Positions 27,021 to 36,500 of a stretch of 64,000 nt of DNA are shown in pieces (position 1 is the first letter of the stretch; the number at the start of each line of letters is the position of its first letter). The DNA lies in NCBI RefSeq assembly GCF_002797535.1, contig NZ_PGFD01000001.1, positions 62,001 through 126,000 of the forward strand. Reading direction: 5' to 3'. The DNA is from Chryseobacterium geocarposphaerae. Its GTDB lineage: Bacteria; Bacteroidota; Bacteroidia; Flavobacteriales; Weeksellaceae. The translations under genes were made by a program, and so were the position numbers. The notes under the pieces are model-generated. The model saw only the letters and a program-made list of their open reading frames with translations, ran no database searches and was not told where the DNA came from.

Positions 27021-27851
27021 ATGGAAGTTAGCAGGTATCCGAAATATACATTCACATGGCTGGGAGGGCTTGTTTTGTTGGGAGGATATATTTTCGGAAG
27101 TATTGTAATAGTGCTCCTAACGGTGTTTTGGGATTTGATATTTAAACAAAGTATTCAGGGGAAAGAGTGGTTTGTAATGGTAGCCAATGCCGTTGTTTTT
27201 ATTTCTATGATTGCTGCTTTTGATTTTTTGATTGTAAGACCGACGACTCAAAAAAAACTCAATTTTAATTTTTCACCGACTAATTTCTATACTTATCTTC
27301 TTATTTTTCCCATGATGATCGGGATGATGTTTATCGGAGAATTTATTACTGCTCAGATTCCTACCACAGGACCGTTTTTTGGAGAATACTATAAATTTTT
27401 TGAAGAGCTGATGAGCAAGCTTACTGATGATCCCGTGATTATGATCATTACCGCTGTTATCATGGCTCCTGTTTTTGAAGAAATTGTTTTCAGGGGAATT
27501 ATTCAGAAAGGCTTAATAAATGCAGGTGTTCAGCCATGGAAAGCTATTCTTTTCGCTTCTGTCGTATTTGGATTGGTACATGCCAATCCGTGGCAGTTTG
27601 TAGGAGCTGCTTTATTGGGATGTGTTTTGGGGTTGGTATATTATAAGACCAAATCGCTGTTTCTTCCCATACTTTTACACGCATTTAATAATTTGTGTTC
27701 TTCAGTGTTGGTTTTTTATACTAAAACTGAAAGTTTTGCAGATGCTTTTAAAGTTCCTGAATGGATAATAGCAATAATCGGAATTGTACTTTTTTCACTG
27801 TTTTATTACTTATTTATGAAAAAGTATAAGGTGCATTATTCTGAGATTTAA
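27021..27851 (+). CDS. CPBP family intramembrane glutamic endopeptidase
   Basis: A 276-residue multi-pass membrane protein of the CPBP (Rce1-like, Abi) family. The three motifs are present in order: EEIVFRG with E153/E154, FGLVHANPWQ with H187, and LLHAFNN with H220, which together form the glutamate/histidine active site. About seven or eight hydrophobic segments span the chain. In other bacteria relatives act in protein maturation, bacteriocin immunity or surface display; the substrate here is unknown. The gene precedes rdgB by 63 nt on the same strand and may be co-transcribed. Confidence 0.88.
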   Translation: MEVSRYPKYTFTWLGGLVLLGGYIFGSIVIVLLTVFWDLIFKQSIQGKEWFVMVANAVVFISMIAAFDFLIVRPTTQKKLNFNFSPTNFYTYLLIFPMMIGMMFIGEFITAQIPTTGPFFGEYYKFFEELMSKLTDDPVIMIITAVIMAPVFEEIVFRGIIQKGLINAGVQPWKAILFASVVFGLVHANPWQFVGAALLGCVLGLVYYKTKSLFLPILLHAFNNLCSSVLVFYTKTESFADAFKVPEWIIAIIGIVLFSLFYYLFMKKYKVHYSEI

Positions 27852-27914
27852 TTGATGGAAAATATTGTTAAAAAACTGAAGAGAAATAGAAAAGGTTTAG
27901 TTTAAAATAGATAT

Positions 27915-28490
27915 ATGGAATTATTAGTAGCAACACACAACATACATAAAAAGGATGAAATCCAGCAAATTTTAGGAAATGAGTTTGTAGTAAAAAGTCT
28001 TACGGATTATGATATTCATGATGAAATTGTAGAAGACGGGGATTCTTTCAATGCCAATGCACTGATTAAAGCTAAATATTGTTTCGAAAAAACAGGAATT
28101 CCGAGTTTGGGAGACGACAGCGGTTTGGTGGTTGAATCTTTGGATGGCAGACCCGGAATTTTTTCCGCACGTTATGCAGGAGATCATGATTTTGCGAAAA
28201 ATATTGAGAAAGTGTTGAGTGAAATGGAAGGTATTGAAAACCGAAAAGCCTACTTCATCACGGTTTTATGCTATTATGACGGAAACGGTGCTCAGTATTT
28301 TGACGGAAGGGTGCATGGAAATCTGCTGACGGAAAATAAAGGATTCAAAGGTTTCGGATATGATCCTATTTTTGTGCCTGAAGAATACAATATAACATTC
28401 GCTGAAATGGAACCGGAAGCTAAAAATAAAATCAGCCACAGAAAGCAGGCACTTGATTTGTTTTTGGATTTTCTGAAAGTGAAAAAATAA
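27915..28490 (+). CDS. rdgB: Non-canonical purine NTP pyrophosphatase (RdgB/HAM1)
   Basis: A 191-residue house-cleaning enzyme that hydrolyses dITP, ITP and XTP to monophosphates and keeps deaminated purines out of DNA and RNA. The N-terminal VATHNIHKKDEI holds the substrate-binding T/N/K motif. SLGDDSGLVVESLDGRPGIFSARYAG is the family signature with catalytic acidic residues. GFGYDPIFVPEEYNITFAEM and KNKISHRKQAL are the C-terminal signatures. Length is typical. Confidence 0.96.
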   Translation: MELLVATHNIHKKDEIQQILGNEFVVKSLTDYDIHDEIVEDGDSFNANALIKAKYCFEKTGIPSLGDDSGLVVESLDGRPGIFSARYAGDHDFAKNIEKVLSEMEGIENRKAYFITVLCYYDGNGAQYFDGRVHGNLLTENKGFKGFGYDPIFVPEEYNITFAEMEPEAKNKISHRKQALDLFLDFLKVKK

Positions 28491-28504
28491 CTTTTTGGGT
28501 TCCT

Positions 28505-28567
28505 TGTCATGTTGATAAAGGAAGAATCCCAAAGAACTTTTACTTCAAATATTAAGAACAGAATGAC
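28505..28567. repeat. Degenerate copy of the TGTCATTCTGA element
   Basis: TGTCATGTTGATAAAGGAAG at 28505 resembles one end of the copy at 61038-61205 read on the other strand (TGTCATTCTGATAAAGGAAG). The block ends with CAGAATGAC at 28559-28567. At 63 bp it is shorter than the other copies and lacks the TTTACGAACGAAG centre, so it looks like a decayed or truncated copy. Confidence 0.6.
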
Positions 28568-28590
28568 CGGATTAAATTAAAAATCTGTTG

Positions 28591-28598
28591 TACATTTG
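28591..28598 (+). promoter_or_regulatory. -7 box of rnz
   Basis: TACATTTG matches TAnnTTTG and lies 21 nt before the TTG start at 28620. Confidence 0.5.
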
Positions 28599-28619
28599 TT
28601 GTCATAATACACTATTAAA

Positions 28620-29534
28620 TTGAGTACTTATTTAACAATATTAGGTTTTAATTCTGCAATACCTACGGTGAATACTTCACCTACTGCCCAGTTGCTGGAA
28701 ATGGAAGAAAGAAATTTCCTGATCGATTGTGGTGAAGGTACACAGGTACAGCTCAGAAAAGCTAAAGCCAGATTTTCAAAGATCAATCATATATTCATTT
28801 CCCATCTTCACGGTGATCACTGTTTCGGTTTGCCCGGGCTTATTGCTTCTTTTCGCCTATTGGGAAGGGAAAATCCGTTGCATGTATATGGTCCTAAAGG
28901 AATCAAAAATATGCTGGAAACCATCTTTTCAATTACAGAAACCCATAGAGGATTTGAAGTGGTTTATCATGAACTTGATAAGACAGTTTCTGAGAAGATT
29001 TATGAGGACAATAGAGTAGAAGTATATACTATTCCGCTGGATCACAGAATTTACTGTAATGGTTATCTTTTTAAGGAAAAACCTAAGGAACGCCATCTTA
29101 ATATGAAAGAGATTGCAAAATACAGTGAGATCGAAACATGCGACTATCACAATATAAAAGCTGGAAAAGACTTTGTCCTGAGTGATGGATATGTGTTGAA
29201 AAATGAAATTCTGACTATTGATCCGGCTCCGTCTGTTTCGTATGCTTTTTGCAGTGATACAAGATATCTGGAAAGTGTCATTCCTATTATTAAAAATGTA
29301 ACGGTTTTGTATCACGAGTCTACATTCCTGCATGATTTAAAGGAAATGGCTGATTATACAGGACACTCAACGGCTCTGGAAGCGGCAACCATTGCTCAGA
29401 AAGCCGATGTTGGAAAGCTGATCTTAGGACATTTTTCTAACCGATACGGAGATCTGACTGTATTTACAGATGAAGCAAGAACAGTTTTTGCCAATTCATT
29501 TTTACCAAAAGCTTTGGAAACAGTGAAAATTTAA
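28620..29534 (+). CDS. rnz: Ribonuclease Z
   Basis: A 304-residue metallo-beta-lactamase-fold endonuclease that matures tRNA 3' ends. The zinc motif SHLHGDH is at residues 61-67 (H62, H64, D66, H67). Further ligands are in DHRIYCNGY, SDTRY and the final GHFSNRYGD. The N-terminus STYLTILGFNSAIPT fits bacterial RNase Z. The start is a TTG: no in-frame ATG occurs upstream before a stop, and a -7 box ends just 21 nt before. The gene is followed at 4 nt by the TIGR02757 gene, so they are probably co-transcribed. Confidence 0.95.
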   Translation: MSTYLTILGFNSAIPTVNTSPTAQLLEMEERNFLIDCGEGTQVQLRKAKARFSKINHIFISHLHGDHCFGLPGLIASFRLLGRENPLHVYGPKGIKNMLETIFSITETHRGFEVVYHELDKTVSEKIYEDNRVEVYTIPLDHRIYCNGYLFKEKPKERHLNMKEIAKYSEIETCDYHNIKAGKDFVLSDGYVLKNEILTIDPAPSVSYAFCSDTRYLESVIPIIKNVTVLYHESTFLHDLKEMADYTGHSTALEAATIAQKADVGKLILGHFSNRYGDLTVFTDEARTVFANSFLPKALETVKI

Positions 29535-29538
29535 TACC

Positions 29539-30312
29539 ATGAAGTTGAGTTTTGAAGAACTGAAAAGTTTTCTCGATGAAAAAGCAGATCAATATAATCA
29601 TGTTGATTTTATTGAAAATGATCCCATTCAGATTCCGCATCGTTTTTCTTTGAAGCAGGATATTGAAATTGCGGGTTTTCTTGCGGCCACGATCTCTTGG
29701 GGAAACAGAAAATCTATTATTAAATCAGCTGAAAAAATGCTGGATATCATGGGGAATTCTCCTTATGACTTTGTATTGAATCATTCTGAAAAAGATTTAA
29801 AAACTCTTCAGGATAAAAGTATTCATCGTACCTTTAATGGAGAAGATTTTGGATATTTTATAAAGCAGTTCCATAGAATTTATAAGGAAAACGAAAACCT
29901 GGAAGATTTATTTAAAACCAATGATGCTGAATTTAATTTTCAACACGGGATCGAAAGATTCCGGCAAAATTTTTTAGGAGCTGAAAAGCACAGAAGCCAT
30001 AAGCATGTAAGTTCACCCTATAAAAATTCATCTGCAAAAAGAATTATTATGTTTTTAAGGTGGATGGTCCGAAAGGACAAACGTGGGGTAGACTTCGGGA
30101 TCTGGCAAAATGTGGATCAGAAATTCCTATCCATTCCTTTAGATGTGCATACCGGAAATATGTCCAGAAAATTAGGTTTGGTGACAAGAACACAAAATGA
30201 TTGGAAAACAGTAGAAGAAATGGATTTTGCCATCCGTAAGTTTGATGATAAAGATCCTGCAAAATATGATTTCGCGTTATTCGGACTAGGGGTTACAAAA
30301 GAATTAATATAA
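29539..30312 (+). CDS. TIGR02757 (DUF2400) family protein
   Basis: A 257-residue protein recognised by FLAATISWGNRKSIIKSAEKML, FRWMVRKDKRGVDFGIW-type sequence (here FLRWMVRKDKRGVDFGIWQ) and LSIPLDVHTGNMSRKLGL, followed by DDKDPAKYDFALFGLGV. The helical make-up and the terminal FALFGLGV stretch resemble a helix-hairpin-helix DNA glycosylase fold, but no catalytic role has been shown to my knowledge. It sits 4 nt behind rnz and 12 nt before the next gene, which suggests a three-gene transcription unit. Confidence 0.88.
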   Translation: MKLSFEELKSFLDEKADQYNHVDFIENDPIQIPHRFSLKQDIEIAGFLAATISWGNRKSIIKSAEKMLDIMGNSPYDFVLNHSEKDLKTLQDKSIHRTFNGEDFGYFIKQFHRIYKENENLEDLFKTNDAEFNFQHGIERFRQNFLGAEKHRSHKHVSSPYKNSSAKRIIMFLRWMVRKDKRGVDFGIWQNVDQKFLSIPLDVHTGNMSRKLGLVTRTQNDWKTVEEMDFAIRKFDDKDPAKYDFALFGLGVTKELI

Positions 30313-30324
30313 AAATAAAAGGAG

Positions 30325-30834
30325 ATGAAAAAATATAATGAAAGAGCAGAGTTTTTAGAGAAAATTGCTAACGGAATCACTTGGTGGATCGGTTCTATTC
30401 CGTCCCTTATTGTACATACCTTATTTTTTATTATTTCATTTCTCCTTCCTATATTAAATATTGTAGAATTTGATAAAATGCTTCTTATTCTTACTACGGT
30501 TGTTTCTTTAGAAGCCATTTATCTTGCGATTTTCATTCAAATGTCGGTGAATAAGAGTCACGAAAAAATAGAAGATATTCAGGAAGATATTGAAGATATC
30601 CAGGAAGATATAGAAGAGATCAGTGAGGATATTGAGGAAATTAATGAAGATATCGAAGATATTCAGGAAGATATTGAAGAAATTAATGAAGATGAGGACG
30701 AAGAGGATCATAGTGAAAGAGCAAAAGCAGTAATGCTGAAGAGCAATGTCAATTCAAACAAAAATGAGATTAAATCTTTAAAAGATAAAATACAGGAGCT
30801 TCAGAATATGATTGATGAGCTTAAAAAAGATTAA
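30325..30834 (+). CDS. Two-helix membrane protein with acidic heptad-repeat tail (DUF1003-like)
   Basis: A 169-residue protein. Two hydrophobic helices lie at about 23-45 and 51-72, joined by a very short loop; the SLEAIYLAIFIQMSVN stretch resembles DUF1003 and low-affinity iron permease-like proteins. Residues 82-124 are six tandem heptads of the form EDIQEDI/EEINEDI, strikingly acidic with isoleucine at fixed positions. A second, more basic coiled coil (SLKDKIQELQNMIDELKKD) ends the chain. Both would face the cytoplasm. The function is unknown; the tail could bind cations or a partner coiled coil. Last gene of the rnz cluster; a terminator follows at 30875. Confidence 0.7.
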   Translation: MKKYNERAEFLEKIANGITWWIGSIPSLIVHTLFFIISFLLPILNIVEFDKMLLILTTVVSLEAIYLAIFIQMSVNKSHEKIEDIQEDIEDIQEDIEEISEDIEEINEDIEDIQEDIEEINEDEDEEDHSERAKAVMLKSNVNSNKNEIKSLKDKIQELQNMIDELKKD

Positions 30835-30874
30835 TTTTATTCCGATTGCTTTAACTGTAAATAATATATTTGTT

Positions 30875-30908
30875 AAAGAGGCTAATTGTAGATTAGTCTT
30901 TTTTTTAT
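30875..30908 (+). terminator. Terminator of the rnz cluster
   Basis: AAGAGGCTAAT pairs, with two G.T wobbles, with ATTAGTCTTTT around a TGTAG loop and runs into T8. Confidence 0.7.
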
Positions 30909-31009
30909 TTTAAAAATGGAATAAAATTAGAAGCAGATTGGAATGTAAATAAATTGATATATCGTTGTTAATTATCTAGATTAAGATGGTTTTAAATCAA
31001 AAAAAGTAG

Positions 31010-31017
31010 TATTTTTG
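31010..31017 (+). promoter_or_regulatory. -7 box of adhesin gene 1
   Basis: TATTTTTG lies 16 nt before the ATG at 31034 and is preceded by AAAAAAAGTAG. The same AAAAAAAGTA context precedes the -7 box of the next paralogue, so the promoters appear duplicated with the genes. Confidence 0.55.
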
Positions 31018-31033
31018 AACAAACAATTATAAA

Positions 31034-33397
31034 ATGTTAAATTATAGATTGAAAAATTACTTTAAGATTAGTTTCGTTCTGTTTTTCTTTTTTAGCATTA
31101 TTTCTTATGCTCAGAAGAGGATTCCTAACGCAAAAGAAAAAACTCCGATTAATGCTAAAGCAGGGGATTACATTGATGTGAATGTAGCACCTTATCCGGA
31201 AAGTAATTATACGATTACACAATTAGTGAATGATGTATTGGTAGGGAATTCCGGAGGATGTTCGGGATCTAATATTTCTAACGTTTCGGTAAGCCCGAAT
31301 CAGCCGCTTTCCAATAATAACCGATTTTGGGGATACTTTAATAAAGCAACCTCAAATTTCCCTTTTGCTAAAGGAATTGTTTTGTCAACAGGTTTTGCCA
31401 GAAGAGCAGGGAATGTCTTGGAAGGTGGGGTGTTGAGTGACTCAAATGGAGGTGGTAGTGATGCGGATCTTATTGCTGCGACTGGTGTAACAACATCAAT
31501 TAATAATGCCGGGGTTTTGGAATTTGACTTTGTGCCTACCAGTAATCAGATGAAGTTTAACTATATTTTTGCTTCAGAAGAATATACAGGCAGTTATCCT
31601 TGTCCCCCTCTTCAGTATGACGACGCCTTTGCTTTATTGTTGAAGCCTAATACACCTGGTGCAACATATACAAACTTAGCAATTTTACCAGGAGGTGCAG
31701 GGCCTGTTTCTGTTCCTAATATTCTTCCTGCAAGTTTCTCTTGTGGACCTATTAATGGACAATATTTTGGTTCTCTGTCTCCTAATGCGACTAATTTTAA
31801 CGGTATTACTGCAAAACTTACAGCGGTAGCAACAGTAGTTCCGGGGCAATCTTATCATATAAAAATGGTAATAGCAGATGCTCGTGATAGTATCTATAAC
31901 TCTGCCGTGTTTCTTGAGGCAGGATCTTTTGATATAGGTATTAAGCTGGTTGATAGTAACGGAGTGGCTTTGCCTGCAAGTATGAACGTGTGTGATAATG
32001 CACCTCAGACTTTGGTGGCTCAGGTTTCTGGTGTTACTGGAGCTACTTATCAATGGTATAAAGATGGAGTATTAATACCAGGTGCAACAAGTGCAACTTA
32101 TATTGCAACATCGCCTGGAGTTTATACAGTTAAAGTGATTATTCCTGGAAATACCTGTCCGGTTGAAGCAAAAGTAACGATTGTGGGAGGGATAACTCCA
32201 ACAGCACAAAATGCAACGTTGAAACTTTGTACGACACCGGCTGTAAGTACGTTTAATTTAAATGATGCTAAGCCTATGATAAGTACAACAGCAGGTGCGG
32301 TTTTTAGATTTTATGTAAATCAGGCAGATGCGGTAGCTCAGAATGGAAGTTATATTCCTGATGCAAGTTTGGCAAGTTATAACGGAACAGATGGGCAAGT
32401 CCTATATGTTGTAGTTTCAAACGGAGGTTTCTGTAGTAAAATGGTTACCTTAACATTGAAAAAAGAAGCTACGCCTGTTGCTCAGCTAGTGGCTACAAAA
32501 ACAAAAATATGTTTGGGAGAATCAGTTACTTTAACAGCTTCTAACGGGGTGACTTACCAGTGGGTGAGTGGTTTAACAGGAACGAACCCGGTACAAACCG
32601 TTTCTCCAAAGCAGACCACAACATATTCTGTTTATGCAATTGGAGCGCAGGGATGTAAATCATTACAACCGGCTACTGTTACAGTAGAAGTGGTTCCGGC
32701 CCTTGCTTCCAACTTGTCTGGAGGAATGATCTGTCAAGGTGATCAAATTACACTGGATGCGGGTGCAGGTCCTAATTATACTTATCTATGGAATACCGGA
32801 GCTACGACACAAACGATTTCCGTAGCAACACCGGGAACATACTCTGTGATCATAGATAATGGCGTTTGTACAAACATCTATAAGACAGAAGTTATTAGAG
32901 CAATTGTTCCTGAAATTATAAAAGTAGACTATAATGAAGACGGAACTTTGATTGTTACGGCTAGTAATCCAAGCAACGGACCGTTGGAATATTCTGCTGA
33001 TAATGGTGTGACTTGGCAAAACTCTAATGTCTTTACTAAGATTCCAAACAATACGGTTGTTTCTATTCGGGTAAGAGTTAAAAAAACAAGTTGTGTAGGA
33101 GTTTTAGAGTATTTTACCTTTATCATGAAAAATGTGATTACTCCAAACGGAGATAATGTGAATGATATGATTGATTTCAGAGGTATAAGTAAATACAATA
33201 GTTTTAAAGCTGTAATTTCCGACAGATACGGAAGAGAAGTTTACAAATCCGAAAAAGTACGTCCATATTGGGATGGTTTGTTCCAGGGTAAAAAACTTCC
33301 TACAGGTTCTTACTGGTATCAGGTGACTTTTGAAGATCCTGCAACCAAACAGATTGTTGTAAAAACAGGTTGGATTCTACTGAAAAATATTGAATAA
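31034..33397 (+). CDS. Choice-of-anchor L / T9SS type B surface protein (paralogue 1)
   Basis: A 787-residue exported protein. The signal peptide ends near SYAQ (residue 26). Residues about 45-310 form a choice-of-anchor L type domain: ITQLVNDVLVG, SNFPFAKGIVLSTG, FDFVPTSNQMKFNYIFASEE, GGAGPVSVPNI and SYHIKMVIADARDSIYNSAVFLEAGSF. The middle has Ig/PKD-like units (ATYQWYKDGVLIPGATSATY; ICLGESVTLTASNGVTYQW; ITLDAGAGPNYTYLWNTGAT). The last 90 residues (NVITPNGDNVNDMIDFRGIS to TGWILLKNIE) are a gliding-motility-type C-terminal (T9SS type B) sorting domain. A surface adhesin role is inferred. It heads a run of three paralogues, each separately transcribed. Confidence 0.9.
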   Translation: MLNYRLKNYFKISFVLFFFFSIISYAQKRIPNAKEKTPINAKAGDYIDVNVAPYPESNYTITQLVNDVLVGNSGGCSGSNISNVSVSPNQPLSNNNRFWGYFNKATSNFPFAKGIVLSTGFARRAGNVLEGGVLSDSNGGGSDADLIAATGVTTSINNAGVLEFDFVPTSNQMKFNYIFASEEYTGSYPCPPLQYDDAFALLLKPNTPGATYTNLAILPGGAGPVSVPNILPASFSCGPINGQYFGSLSPNATNFNGITAKLTAVATVVPGQSYHIKMVIADARDSIYNSAVFLEAGSFDIGIKLVDSNGVALPASMNVCDNAPQTLVAQVSGVTGATYQWYKDGVLIPGATSATYIATSPGVYTVKVIIPGNTCPVEAKVTIVGGITPTAQNATLKLCTTPAVSTFNLNDAKPMISTTAGAVFRFYVNQADAVAQNGSYIPDASLASYNGTDGQVLYVVVSNGGFCSKMVTLTLKKEATPVAQLVATKTKICLGESVTLTASNGVTYQWVSGLTGTNPVQTVSPKQTTTYSVYAIGAQGCKSLQPATVTVEVVPALASNLSGGMICQGDQITLDAGAGPNYTYLWNTGATTQTISVATPGTYSVIIDNGVCTNIYKTEVIRAIVPEIIKVDYNEDGTLIVTASNPSNGPLEYSADNGVTWQNSNVFTKIPNNTVVSIRVRVKKTSCVGVLEYFTFIMKNVITPNGDNVNDMIDFRGISKYNSFKAVISDRYGREVYKSEKVRPYWDGLFQGKKLPTGSYWYQVTFEDPATKQIVVKTGWILLKNIE

Positions 33398-33429
33398 TTA
33401 TAATAATTATAAAATAAATATAAAAAACA

Positions 33430-33467
33430 AAAACAGGGCTGATTTTCAGTCCTGTTTGTTTTTTTAC
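33430..33467 (+). terminator. Terminator of adhesin gene 1
   Basis: AAACAGG and CCTGTTT with inner CTG/CAG pairs form a stem followed by T7. Confidence 0.85.
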
Positions 33468-33540
33468 GATAATAATGGGATCAAATTAAATATCTTATAT
33501 TATAAGCAAACCAAAATTAAATTTTAACCAAAAAAAGTAT

Positions 33541-33548
33541 TATTTTTG
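33541..33548 (+). promoter_or_regulatory. -7 box of adhesin gene 2
   Basis: TATTTTTG, 16 nt before the ATG at 33565 and preceded by AAAAAAAGTAT, as in paralogue 1. Confidence 0.55.
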
Positions 33549-33564
33549 TTTAAAAGATTGTAAA

Positions 33565-36500
33565 ATGTTAAATACGAGGACAAGAAGTCTATTTTTTGCT
33601 TTGTTTTTAGTGCTTGTAAGTAATAATTTTATGTTTTCTCAAAAAAAAGGGAGAACAGGAATTACAACCATGCCTACTTCCCAAAGTATGAAATCAGGGG
33701 CTTTTATTGATGTAAATACAAGTACTTACCCTGAATCAAGCTATGATATTGCCCAGCTAATAAAAGATGTACTTATAAAAGGAGGAACAGCATGTACTAA
33801 TGCTAATATAACAAATGTTACTGTCTCTCCAAACCTATCTGCTTCTAATCAAAATAGGACATGGGGGTTTTTTAATAAAGGAACTACCGCTTTTCCTTTT
33901 ACAAAAGGAATTGTATTATCTACAGGATATGCAAGAAATGCAGGTAACTCTTTTATTTCGGGTACTTTAAGTAATACTTTTTCTACAACAGGAGATACAG
34001 ATTTATCTACGGCTTTAGGAGTAGTTAATAATTTTAATGATGCCACCTATATAGAATTTGACTTTGTGCCAACTGCTAATGAAGTTACATTCAGATATAT
34101 TTTCGCTTCCGAAGAATATTTCGATGACTATCCGTGTAATTTTACGGATGGTTTTGCTTTATTACTGAAGCCTAATACTCCTGGATCTACCTATACGAAT
34201 ATGGCCGTCTTGCCGGGAACAGCGGGTCCGGTAAGTGTAACGAATATCCGGCCTGCTAATAAATTTAGTGGAGGAGCGTTAGTTTGTGGACCTTTAAATG
34301 CATCCTATTTTGCAGGATATAATACAGCTGGGATAGAAACAAACTTTAACGGAAGAACAATTCCTTTAACAGCAAAAGCTACCGTAACTCCGGGACAATC
34401 CTATCATTTTAAAATGGTACTGGCGGACTGGGATGATGGCTCATACGATTCATCAGTTTTCCTGGAGGCAGGATCATTCGATATAGGAGTACAAATTTTA
34501 GATCCTGCCGGTGTACAGCTGCCTGCTTCTATTAATGTTTGTGATAATCAGCCGCAAACGTTCAATGCTTCTGTTCAGAATGCCAATGCAACTTATCAAT
34601 GGTATTTAAATAATAATATTATTCCGGGTGCTACTTCAAGCTCTTATACGGCGACATTACCGGGAGTATATAAAGTAGAGGTTTTGGTACCTGGAAATAC
34701 ATGTCCGGGAACAGCAACTATTACCATTGTGGGCGGAACTTCACCAACCGTTCAGAATGCTACTTTAACCGCCTGTTATGCTGCAGGAAATGTATCTTAT
34801 GATTTGACTTCGGCTCAATCGTCAATCAGTACAACGGCTGGAGTCACTTTTTCATACTATCTTAATCAGGCAGATGCAAATGCAGGAAATGCGAGTACAA
34901 TACCTAATCCTACAACTTTTTCAAGCGCAGGAGGACAAACGATCTATGTCTTGGTTAAAAATGGCTTCTGTTCTAAAGTAGCCCAATTACAATTGGTCAA
35001 AGCTCCCCAGATAACGGCTACCATTGCTCCGCCTCCAACATTAACTTGTGCTACCCCTCAGGTTACTTTAAATGCTTCGGCATCTACCTATCCTACAGGA
35101 TCAACTTTTGCATGGACAACTACTGGGGGAACTATAGTTTCAGGTGCTAATACTTTATCTCCGGTTGTAAGTGCAGCGGGAGTTTATACCCTGACTATCT
35201 CCAATACTTTTGCTCCGGATAATGTGACATGTACTTCCGTTGCTAATGTAACCGTAACAGGAAACAGCGCGCCGCCTACAACCACTTTAACGGCGTCAAA
35301 AGTGTTAATTTGCTCTGGTGAAAGTGTAACTTTAACGGCTTCGGGAGGAGCAACTTACACGTGGACAGGTTTGCCAGGAACTGGAAATACTCAGGTTGTA
35401 ACTCCTACAACTACCACTACCTATACGGTAAATGCGATTGGTGCCAATGGATGTGCGTCACAAACTCCGGCAACCATTACCATTGAAGTGACCCAGCCGA
35501 TAACGGTGCAAAATGCTACTTTAATTAAATGTTACGAGCCTGGAAATGTTACTTATGATCTAACTTCTGCACAGACTCAGATAACATCTACGATGACAGG
35601 AGTTACTTTTGCTTATTATATAAACCTGGCTGATGCGAATGCAGGGAATGGAAATACTATCGCTGTTCCTACTGCCTTCCCAAGCGCAGGAAATCAGACG
35701 ATTTATGTGTTGGTTAAAAATGGAGGATGTAGTTATGTAGTCAATTTATTGCTGTTAAAAACTCCAACAACTACTTTAACGATTGCAGCTCCCCAGAATA
35801 TTACATGTACCGTATCGCAAATAACTTTAAATGCTTCATCTTCAGTTATTCCTACGGGATCTACTGTTGCATGGACGACTACAGGGGGGACTATTGTTTC
35901 AGGAGCAAATACTTTAACTCCGGTTGTGAGCGCAGGTGGAGTATATACTTTAACCGTTTCGAACACGTCACAGCCAGGAAATTTAAATTGTACTTATACG
36001 GCAAATGTTACCGTAACAGAAAATAAGGTTGCCCCTGTTGCAACTTTGACATCGTCTGTAGCTCAAATATGTTCGGGTGAATCTCTTACTCTTACTGCCG
36101 GTGGTGGAGCAACATATAATTGGGGGAATGGTCTTACAGGAAATGGAAGTACTCAAACTGTTTCACCAACCTCCACTACAACTTATACGGTATATGCAGT
36201 GGGAGCAAACGGATGTATCTCTCAGAACCAGGCTTCTGTGACTGTGGTGGTGGGGCCTCCTACAGCGGGAATCTCAGCCTCCAAATCTAAAATATGTGCC
36301 GGAGAGCCAGTTACTCTATTGGCGACAGGAGGTATTACTTATAATTGGGTAGGTTTAACAGGAACTGGAAATACTCAGGTAGTTACCCCTACAACTACTA
36401 CAACATACTCTGTATATGCTTTGGGAGGAAACGGGTGTTCATCTGTTAATCCGGCTACAATAACTATAGAAGTAGTTCCTGCTATTGTTTCAACATTACA

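Noticed and set aside
27855..27905. A 16-codon ORF (MENIVKKLKRNRKGLV) between the CPBP and rdgB genes, possible leader peptide
   Set aside because: Too short to judge; no attenuator hairpin or amino acid bias supports a leader peptide.
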